The position numbers and the translations under genes are program-made. Below, one piece after another: positions 58,794 through 64,000 of a stretch of DNA of 64,000 nucleotides (its first letter is position 1; every line of letters begins with the position of its first letter). The DNA is from Vulcanimicrobiota bacterium (GTDB lineage: Bacteria; Vulcanimicrobiota; Vulcanimicrobiia; Vulcanimicrobiales; Vulcanimicrobiaceae): contig PMSI01000001.1 of the NCBI GenBank assembly GCA_003168375.1, positions 1,240,001-1,304,000 on the forward strand, read 5' to 3'. The notes below the pieces were generated by a model, which was not told where the DNA came from, did not search any database, and saw only the letters and a program-made list of their open reading frames with translations.

Positions 58794-59825
58794 CTATGGG
58801 TTGATGACGTAAAGCGGATCCAGTCCGGCGAGCGCGCGTCCGACGTTTCCGATCGCCATGATCATGATCCTACGAGCGCTTTCGCTGGATACGCCGGCGA
58901 TGTGCGGCGACAGCAGAAGCTTGTCTTCCTCGACCTTGAGCAAGGGATCAGCTGCGCCCGGCGGTTCTTCGGCAAAAACGTCAATGGCCGCGCCGGCGAT
59001 CACTCCGTCGCGCAGCGCCTGCGCCAGAGCGGTCTCGTCGACGAGACTTCCGCGGGCCACATTGATCAGGTATGCCCCATCCTTCATGGAGGAAAGCTCG
59101 TTGGCACCGATCATGTTCCGGTTGGCCTCGGTCGAGGGCGCGTGCAAACTCACGATATCGCTGGATATCAGCAACGTCCGCAGGGCGCAGTATTCCACGC
59201 CGCACTGCGCCTCGACTTCCTTCGGAGCTTGGCGCACGTCGTAATAAAGCACTTTGTTCAAGCCGAACGGCCTGAGCCTGAGGGCCACGTCGCGCCCGAT
59301 CTGGCCGAGGCCGACGATACCCCACGTCTTGTGCTGCAGCTCGGAGGGGTGGAGCGCCGTCTGCTCCCATCGGCCCTCGCGCACGCTGCGGTTGGCGGGA
59401 ATGAGCTTTCGCAGCATGGCCAGTCCGAAGGCGATGGTGTGCTCGGCTACGCTGACGGTATTTGCGCCTGGCGTGTTGGCCACCCGGATTCCCCGCTCCG
59501 AGCAAGCTTTGATGTCGATGTGCTCATAACCGACGCTGGGCTGCTGGATCAGCTTGAGCTTGAGTGGTCCTGCCTTCGCCAGCAAATCTCGCCCGATCCC
59601 ACGCTTGAAGGTAAAGTCTCCAAGGACGGCGTCCGCTTTGGTGATGGCTTTGGCGAGTTCTTCGTCGCTCATGTCGTGGCCGGCGATAATGTCCGTGTCG
59701 GCGGCCCCGGGCGAGAGATTAAGCAGGGACTTGAGCACCGGGACGGGGAGCGGCGCCATTGATAACAGAGTCTTTTTGTTCGGAAGTCCGCTGGTGCCGG
59801 GATTCTTTGGCGTTGGCACTTCCAT
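58794..59825 (-). CDS. D-2-hydroxyacid dehydrogenase (NAD-dependent)
   Basis: This 343-residue protein of the D-isomer 2-hydroxyacid dehydrogenase family has the NAD-binding WGIVGLGQIGRDVALRL, 'NVARGSLVDETAL' and 'LSPHIAGVSSES' with the catalytic histidine. The Arg and Glu of the triad are in 'ARGSLVDE' and 'DVFAEEPP'. It would reduce a 2-oxoacid or oxidise a D-2-hydroxyacid. It is the first gene of the operon; the ThDP enzyme follows after 18 bases. ATG 59825 is preceded by AGGTGGAGGAATGA. Confidence 0.9.
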   Translation of the reverse strand: MEVPTPKNPGTSGLPNKKTLLSMAPLPVPVLKSLLNLSPGAADTDIIAGHDMSDEELAKAITKADAVLGDFTFKRGIGRDLLAKAGPLKLKLIQQPSVGYEHIDIKACSERGIRVANTPGANTVSVAEHTIAFGLAMLRKLIPANRSVREGRWEQTALHPSELQHKTWGIVGLGQIGRDVALRLRPFGLNKVLYYDVRQAPKEVEAQCGVEYCALRTLLISSDIVSLHAPSTEANRNMIGANELSSMKDGAYLINVARGSLVDETALAQALRDGVIAGAAIDVFAEEPPGAADPLLKVEEDKLLLSPHIAGVSSESARRIMIMAIGNVGRALAGLDPLYVINP

Positions 59826-59861
59826 CGTTCATTCCTCCACCTAACCTCGATACGCTGAACG

Positions 59862-59913
59862 GTTTCGAATCCCGTTCGCGCGTCTCGCCCCTAATCGTCG
59901 TCCAGGTTGTTGT
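59862..59913. repeat. Right copy of the direct repeat bounding the cassette
   Basis: GGTTTCGAATCCCGTTCGCG, then CGTCTCGCCCCTAATCGTCG and TCCAGGTTGTT. It lies 36 bases upstream of the dehydrogenase start. The pair 55336/59862 is 4.5 kb apart and in the same orientation. The interval 59914-59963 is otherwise empty. Confidence 0.7.
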
Positions 59914-59963
59914 TGCTACAAGGTACTCCTCGTCAAGGCCTCTTCACCGATTCCGGCGCACAC

Positions 59964-60725
59964 TCAAGAGAACCAGTCTGTGATGCGGCTGCGCAACGCG
60001 TCAGCGTTATCCTGGAACTGCCGCTTGCGGTGGCCATTGCTGCCGGACGGATGCGGCATGCCGGTGAGAACACGCTCGATGGAAATGGCGCCGTGATCGC
60101 GGAGATACGATACGCCAGTCGCCGCAGCGACGCCTAGTGGCACGATTAGAGCACCCGGCGCGTGGGCAAGGCGCGGCGCGAGCAGTTCGTCCATCATGCG
60201 CCGGAAGAGCGCGATGCGTGCGAGGTCGATGCCGGTGCCGGAGAAATTGCGGAGCTCGGGCCCGACGAACACCGGATAGACAAGCGCCGACGTCGCTGCG
60301 GCAGATGCCATCGCGTTGCTGAACAGCTCGTTGCTTTCGCGGATCCCGAGGGCTGACGGGACCCCGATCGCATCGAGCATGCTACAGAGATTCCGGCGCA
60401 TACTGCCGGCGAACGCGACGCGATGTCGCAGGATGCCGGAGTACGTCACTGGATCGTCTCGGATTGCCTTCGGGGTCTCCACAAAGGCACGGGCGGCTTC
60501 CACGACCTGTGAGAAGCCGGGCGTCAGGCCCACGAAGACGACTTTCGCATCGGCCGGCGGCAATGCGCCGAGCGCTGCGTAGTACACTCGGTAGCGACCC
60601 TCCGCGGCGATCAGATACTGATCGTCGAGGAGTGAGAGCTTGTCGAACGACGCTGGCGCGTATCGCGCGCGAAACTCGGCTAATCGTGCTGCGCTGAACG
60701 GCGAGGGCTGCTCGGCGACCGTCAC
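59964..60725 (-). CDS. UDG-superfamily-like protein, copy 2
   Basis: This 253-residue protein (GTG 60725) is colinear with the protein at 49253, about 80% identical by eye and without gaps. The same motifs are kept (AKVVFVGLTPGFSQ; PHPSGSNGHR). Most differences are conservative, so both copies look functional. The GTG overlaps the stop of a truncated partner gene. Homology between the two loci ends just past the 3' stop of this gene and inside the partner gene, which marks the duplicated segment. Confidence 0.6.
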   Translation of the reverse strand: MTVAEQPSPFSAARLAEFRARYAPASFDKLSLLDDQYLIAAEGRYRVYYAALGALPPADAKVVFVGLTPGFSQVVEAARAFVETPKAIRDDPVTYSGILRHRVAFAGSMRRNLCSMLDAIGVPSALGIRESNELFSNAMASAAATSALVYPVFVGPELRNFSGTGIDLARIALFRRMMDELLAPRLAHAPGALIVPLGVAAATGVSYLRDHGAISIERVLTGMPHPSGSNGHRKRQFQDNADALRSRITDWFS

Positions 60726-60848
60726 GGCACAGCGTTGCCCAGAGACAGGTCGATCAGTGCGTCGCGCTGGCCGTTCATCTGGCGTGCCGTCAGGTGCGGC
60801 GTGAGGACGACCCTGGTCCTGCCGTCGTCGGCAACCTCGAACGGGTTC
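60722..60848 (-). pseudogene. 3' remnant of the UDG-like partner gene
   Basis: The minus strand reads NPFEVADDGRTRVVLTPHLT then ARQMNGQRDALIDLSLGNAVP and TGA. It is almost identical to the last 42 codons of the gene at 50011. The rest of the gene is missing and the fic gene begins its 3' end eight bases away. Confidence 0.8.
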
Positions 60849-60856
60849 CATTGTGC

Positions 60857-62074
60857 CTACTGGTTTGCGAATAGCCGTGGGAACAGAGCTTCCGCAGCAC
60901 CTGGAGGAAATTGCAGGGACACGGGTCCTTTCGGCGTTTCCGAGGCGAGGAGACCCTCCTCGACCGTCTGGTTCAACACGCGTCTCGCAGTGCGCTCGGG
61001 CAGTCCCGTGATGCGAGACGCTTCCCCTCGTTCAATCTCACCTCGTATCGCAGCCTCTTCCAGAAGCTTAGCCGCCTCGGGTCGTAGCCGATCGTCGCGT
61101 TCGACGAACGCACTCAACCGCCGTGTAAGTGTGTTCAATTCGAACAGGCCCGCCATAAATCTGACTTGATCGAGGCATACTTGAAGGAACCACAACACGA
61201 AATCAGAGAGCGCGCGGTGCGACAGGTTGCCTCGTCCATCGGTGTCGTTCTGACGCGGGGTATCGGCCATATCCATCATACTCTTGTACTCCGCCCGGTT
61301 TTCAAGCCCGCGCGCCAGACCGCGAGATACCGACCACAATCCATGAGCCCCGATCCCCGCGGCGTGGCCCATTGCGTGGCTCATGAGACGGCTCACACGA
61401 CCGTTCCCATCGGAAAACGGATGAATGTAATTCAAGCGATGGTGTGCCGTTGCGACCGCGATGATTCGCGCAGCCTTTCCCATGTCGTCGAAGCGGTAGC
61501 GCGCCTCGAAGTATTGCATAAAGTCGACGATTCGCGCGCTCGACGGAGGCTGGTGCCTACCGACGATGACATCATCGTCCGGATCCGAGCGCCATTCGCC
61601 CGGCCGCATCCGGTACTCCCGGTTCTTCTTGCGCACGTTCAGCATCGCGTCGGGTGCGTTCCGGTAGAACTCGCGATGAAGCCATTGAATGAATTCGCCG
61701 GATGCCGGCTCCGGTAACTGGCCCGACGCAGCGAGCCGATCGACCTCCGCTTGAACGGTGACGTGCGCCAAAGCCTCGAGCTGGAGATTTCTGCGCCCTT
61801 CGTCTTCGTCGAACTCACCAGCGAGAGCACGTTCGATCTCGCGAGGTCGTGTGTTATGACCCTCGATCAAGTTGCTGTAGTACGCGTTCATGATTCGAAC
61901 GAGACTCGCGAGGCTCGCCGCCGTTCGAGGGTGTAGAGCCGTTCCGAGAGCAGCGGACTCCGCAGCTAATTCCGCAATCACATCGGCTATCGGACCCGAG
62001 ACGACCTCAAGTCGCGTAGGCTCGATGCGATCGACGCTCTCCGGCCGGTCGTTGGCCGATTTAGCTAAGTCCAT
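60857..62074 (-). CDS. Fic-family AMP transferase, class II (self-inhibited)
   Basis: Fic proteins transfer AMP or other groups to protein hydroxyls. The 405-residue protein has the complete active site HPFSDGNGRVSR near residues 217-228. It also has an inhibitory motif S-x-x-x-E-G (YYSNLIEGHNT) at about 66-71, which puts the inhibitory helix N-terminal to the Fic domain (class II), so no separate antitoxin is needed. A winged-helix domain follows at the C-terminus (GEIERGEASRITGLPERTARRVLNQTVEEGLL), common in DUF4172/Fic regulators. ATG 62074 is the start. Confidence 0.9.
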   Translation of the reverse strand: MDLAKSANDRPESVDRIEPTRLEVVSGPIADVIAELAAESAALGTALHPRTAASLASLVRIMNAYYSNLIEGHNTRPREIERALAGEFDEDEGRRNLQLEALAHVTVQAEVDRLAASGQLPEPASGEFIQWLHREFYRNAPDAMLNVRKKNREYRMRPGEWRSDPDDDVIVGRHQPPSSARIVDFMQYFEARYRFDDMGKAARIIAVATAHHRLNYIHPFSDGNGRVSRLMSHAMGHAAGIGAHGLWSVSRGLARGLENRAEYKSMMDMADTPRQNDTDGRGNLSHRALSDFVLWFLQVCLDQVRFMAGLFELNTLTRRLSAFVERDDRLRPEAAKLLEEAAIRGEIERGEASRITGLPERTARRVLNQTVEEGLLASETPKGPVSLQFPPGAAEALFPRLFANQ

Positions 62075-62329
62075 TATCCTTGATATTACGGGTCAAAATC
62101 GGTCGTGTCCAGCAATTTTGGCCGATCCTGTGGCCGATCCTGTGGCCTGCGATGCCGCTTCCATGGCAGCAACCGCTCGCTCGCCTAGGACAAACATCCC
62201 GCTGCGAACGTACCTCGAAGGACACGTCTTAGGGAGCAGTCTGACGTTCGCGCGTCGCGCGTATGAGTTGCGTTCTGGAGTGCACACCATGGGGAAGTTG
62301 AAAGCCGGCGCGAGCGAACCCGGCCGGCA
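62075..62329. other. Stretch upstream of fic without a confident gene
   Basis: A minus-strand frame 62093-62380 stays open and ends just before fic with 'SRYVRSGMFVLGERAVAAME', faintly like a ParD antitoxin helix. It overlaps the small-RNA-like element and I do not call it. The promoter of fic should lie here. Confidence 0.35.
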
Positions 62330-62411
62330 TGCAATGAGCGGTATCGCCTCACGCCAAAGGGCGACCCCGGGGACATGCATCGCGCGCGATGCAGAGGTTA
62401 CGCCCGGGGTC
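62330..62411 (-). ncRNA. Candidate small RNA, copy X (two-stem element)
   Basis: The core at 62363-62411 folds as a 9-bp outer stem (GACCCCGGG/CCCGGGGTC) enclosing a 7-bp hairpin (TGCATCG/CGATGCA, loop CGCG). On the minus strand a -35-like TTGTCG (62450-62445) and -10-like TATACT (62426-62421), 18 bases apart, would start transcription at the outer stem. The downstream hairpin near 62335 (GAGGCG..CGCTC) is a degenerate terminator. Confidence 0.55.
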
Positions 62412-62523
62412 TACGCGCTCAGTATACCGTACCGCCGGTCATCGCGACAACCTATGGATGCTCCAATCAGTGGGCACGCGGCACCGTTGCCCCCAGCGCT
62501 CCGCGTACGCTCGTTCGGCGACC

Positions 62524-62580
62524 CTGTCAAGTCAGTCAAAATCCGTCTGAGCTGTCAAAGCTGCCAAAACCTGCGCATAG
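62524..62580. repeat. Two tandem 28-bp units of the CTGTCAAA...CAAAACC family
   Basis: Units start at 62524 and 62552 and match the four-unit array at 49102. Bases 62412-62659 otherwise contain the promoter of copy X and no gene. Confidence 0.7.
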
Positions 62581-62659
62581 TGGGCCATGGATTCTGCGGG
62601 TCTACCGCACGTCTATTCGGATCATGTCGATCTTGAGTGACCCCTGTCGCCGCACGGTG

Positions 62660-62752
62660 AACAAAAAAGAGGGGGCGTTCATCGCCTCCCTCTCCAAACC
62701 ATCGACTCCGGGGACTTTCATGCCGTCGCATGAAGAGGTTGATCCCGGAGTC
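62660..62752 (-). ncRNA. Candidate small RNA, copy Y (two-stem element plus terminator)
   Basis: The core at 62704-62752 has the same 49-nt layout as copy X: an outer stem GACTCCGGG/CCCGGAGTC and an inner hairpin TTCATGC/GCATGAA with loop CGTC. All four pair differences from X are compensated. On the minus strand a -35-like TTGCTA (62791-62786) and -10-like TACACT (62768-62763), 17 bases apart, precede it. A GC-rich hairpin with a run of six Ts (62693-62663) ends it, giving an RNA of about 90 nt. Confidence 0.65.
62662..62694 (-). terminator. Intrinsic terminator of copy Y
   Basis: On the minus strand AGAGGGAGGCG and CGCCCCCTCT pair (one mismatch, one bulge) around ATGAA and are followed by TTTTTTG. 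It is related to the hairpin at 53113 and, in degraded form, to the one after copy X. Confidence 0.75.
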
Positions 62753-62877
62753 TGCTCGGGTCAGTGTACCTCACGCGCGATCATGTAGCAAGCGACTTCG
62801 TGGCGCTAAGAAAGATCCTGCGCTCCGTCCGTACACCGGCAAACTTGCCGTTTCATGAATTACGCGAAGGGCCGAGG

Positions 62878-63348
62878 CTAGGCGATCTTTCGGTCGACGG
62901 ACTTCGTGTGGTTCGACCTGGATCGCACGACCAAGCCGGTTCGGGATTTCACGGGTGCGCTGGCCTTCGCTGGCACGTTCGGAATTAATCCGCGGTACGC
63001 CTCAATGAACTTCTCTCGCCTTCGATCCTTGGTGCGCGGGACGAACGCCGGCATGAAGTCGTAGCCTAGGGCTTCAGCGATCATCACGAGCCGACTGAGG
63101 GTCGCCCGGCTCAGGCCTCCGTGAAGATCGCGCGAGATCTGTGGCGGCTTCGCGTTCATTCGGCGGGCCAATTCGGCGGCGGTCACATGCTCGAGTTCCA
63201 TGATTCGCTGCAGCAGCTGCTCGACCGATGCCTCGGCGACGATGGCATTGATTTGTGCCGCACGCACGGGATCGCGTTTGGTCCGTTCGACGAGGGTCGT
63301 TCCACCTCGCCGTTTTCTTGCTTCATCCGCGGTCATAATACGTGCCAT
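62878..63348 (-). CDS. HigA-like antitoxin (Xre HTH)
   Basis: This 156-residue protein starts at ATG 63348, overlapping the toxin gene by 26 bases. An N-terminal extension with 'TLVERTKRDPVRAAQINAIV' precedes a helix-turn-helix: 'VTAAELARRMNAKPPQISRDLHGGLSRATLSRLVMIAEALGYDF'. Toxin-first order with an Xre antitoxin is typical of HigBA. It should bind and neutralise the upstream toxin and repress the operon. The C-terminal 35 residues are basic and disordered. A fragment of a paralogue is at 52859. Confidence 0.8.
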   Translation of the reverse strand: MARIMTADEARKRRGGTTLVERTKRDPVRAAQINAIVAEASVEQLLQRIMELEHVTAAELARRMNAKPPQISRDLHGGLSRATLSRLVMIAEALGYDFMPAFVPRTKDRRREKFIEAYRGLIPNVPAKASAPVKSRTGLVVRSRSNHTKSVDRKIA

Positions 63349-63751
63349 TATTCACTCGCTTGAAATAGTTGTGCCGTGCTAACAATGTTCGCGCCACGAC
63401 GCGATCGCCGGTCTTATCGCGCTTCTCGCCTTCTTTGAGGTAGTGGCCGAAGACGATCCATGTGTGCCCGCGCGGTTCGCGGAATGCAGTAAAGCGATGC
63501 TTGCCGGCCTTCATTGCGAGCACGAGCGGCTTCTCATGCTCTGCGTTGACCCGCGACTGTGCCGGTCTCTGTCCCGGCTCGACGTTGCCCCAATGGTCCA
63601 GACTGCCTTCGAAGTCGTTTTGCTCGCGAGGACGGAGCGATTCGAATGCGTCGAATCCCGGCATCGAACCGTCATCGGCCCAGAACCATTCGAAGCTTCG
63701 GTGCATCCCGTTATGAATCGTTAGGTCAGAAGCAGATCGTCGCTTTCCCAT
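63323..63751 (-). CDS. HigB/RelE-like toxin (phage Gp49-like)
   Basis: This 142-residue protein (ATG 63751) is placed first in a toxin-antitoxin operon. It has a short beta-rich core: 'HRSFEWFWADDGSMPGFDAFESL', 'KHRFTAFREPRGHTWIVFGHYLKEGEKRDKTG'. The 'F...P.......L....K..........G...F.....P........I..GF.K....' course fits Gp49/HigB-like RNases, which cut mRNA at the ribosome. The similarity is moderate, so the operon order and the Xre partner carry weight. An inverted repeat 15 bases upstream is the likely operator. Confidence 0.68.
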   Translation of the reverse strand: MGKRRSASDLTIHNGMHRSFEWFWADDGSMPGFDAFESLRPREQNDFEGSLDHWGNVEPGQRPAQSRVNAEHEKPLVLAMKAGKHRFTAFREPRGHTWIVFGHYLKEGEKRDKTGDRVVARTLLARHNYFKRVNNGTYYDRG

Positions 63752-63765
63752 ACCCGCGTGAAAAT

Positions 63766-63783
63766 GATAACATAAAGGTTACC
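63766..63783. promoter_or_regulatory. Operator-like inverted repeat of the HigBA operon
   Basis: GATAAC-ATAAAG-GTTACC has six-base arms with one mismatch. It is 15 bases upstream of the toxin ATG in an AT-rich stretch that may contain the promoter. HigA-type proteins bind such sites. Confidence 0.4.
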
Positions 63784-63835
63784 GTAGAAGCAAGTTGACC
63801 GGCAACGTTTAAGTGCCGTCCTAGCGTGCCGATAA

Positions 63836-64000
63836 CGGTACCAAGGCATCCGCGCCGGCCCGCGAGGAGAATTCCTCGCCGCCAAGGTTCGCGCATTGCG
63901 GCACGAGGTCGGCGGCTTCTACGCCCCCGACGGCATCATCGACGCTCCGCTCGGCCCGCTTGCCTATCGCGCCGTCCTCGAATGCAAGAGCGCGCCGAAC
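63836..64000 (+). CDS. Open frame running off the right edge
   Basis: From the TAA at 63833 the frame is open to the window end and reads GIRAGPRGEFLAAKVRALRH, then EVGGFYAPDGII and later 'YRAVLECKSAPN'. It is protein-like, but no ATG or GTG is present, so it may be a gene relic or use TTG. Without the rest no family can be named. Confidence 0.3.

Noticed and set aside
57960-59762. A 600-codon plus-strand open frame opposite the ThDP and dehydrogenase genes
   Set aside because: Both minus-strand genes have intact catalytic motifs; the plus frame has none.
62093-62380. A 95-codon minus-strand frame upstream of fic with a faint ParD-like helix
   Set aside because: It runs through the structured element at 62363, and the similarity is limited to a few residues.

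Overview
The window is a GC-rich bacterial chromosome segment from a diderm that makes meso-DAP peptidoglycan. The evidence for this is LptC, LptD, LptF/G-type and Lnt homologues (lipopolysaccharide and lipoprotein machinery) and a MurE with the DNPR motif of meso-DAP-adding enzymes. The KGG stress proteins, a dcw cluster carrying a CofE-like ligase, and a very abundant short repeat that reads CCTGAGCTTGTCGAAGGG would fit an environmental lineage such as Eremiobacterota/Vulcanimicrobiota. That placement is inference, because no rRNA or other phylogenetic marker was compared. I found no tRNA, rRNA or CRISPR array.

Layout. 0-4.3 kb: a partial membrane protein, coaE, a membrane protein, a BsuPI-domain protein and an N-acyl-D-amino-acid deacylase. 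4.3-4.9 kb: two KGG stress proteins. 5-14.3 kb: envelope genes (lptC, lnt, two lipoproteins, a metallothionein too small for routine ORF calling, lptD, lptF/G, a lytic transglycosylase, a coiled-coil membrane protein). 14.3-16.9 kb: a decayed membrane-protein gene and an AbiEi/AbiEii-like toxin-antitoxin pair. 17-37.5 kb: the dcw cluster in the order mraZ, rsmH, ftsL, ftsI, murE, murF, cofE-like, mraY, murD, ftsW, a propeller-like protein, an O-antigen-ligase/TPR protein, [hepT-mntA inverted], murG, murC, [DUF3592 inverted], murB, ddl. mraZ is preceded by five TGGR boxes at exact 10-bp spacing over a plausible promoter. ftsQ, ftsA and ftsZ do not follow ddl.

37.5-64 kb is an accessory region. 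It holds a restriction-modification-like group (TIGR02391, beta-class methyltransferase, candidate nuclease, small HTH), a DUF262 + HEPN pair, a 1262-residue STAND ATPase with an N-terminal nuclease-like domain, toxin-antitoxin relics, a DUF2442 fusion, two copies (about 80% identical) of a UDG-like protein, and a Tat-exported MmgE/PrpD protein. It also holds a three-gene metabolic cassette (nitronate monooxygenase, ThDP enzyme, 2-hydroxyacid dehydrogenase) bounded by direct repeats and a serine-recombinase relic, a Fic protein and a HigBA-like module.

Two signals stand out. First, a repeat family of at least 13 loci lies between 2.6 and 35.6 kb and stops at ddl. Several copies are translated inside genes, including murE, ftsW and the leader of the propeller protein, and others supply the stop codons of cell-wall genes. 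Second, next to the HigBA module lie two 49-nt elements with the same two-stem layout. All four base-pair differences between them are compensated, each has a promoter-like sequence placed so that transcription would begin at the first stem, and one is followed by an intrinsic terminator. They look like a pair of undescribed small RNAs.
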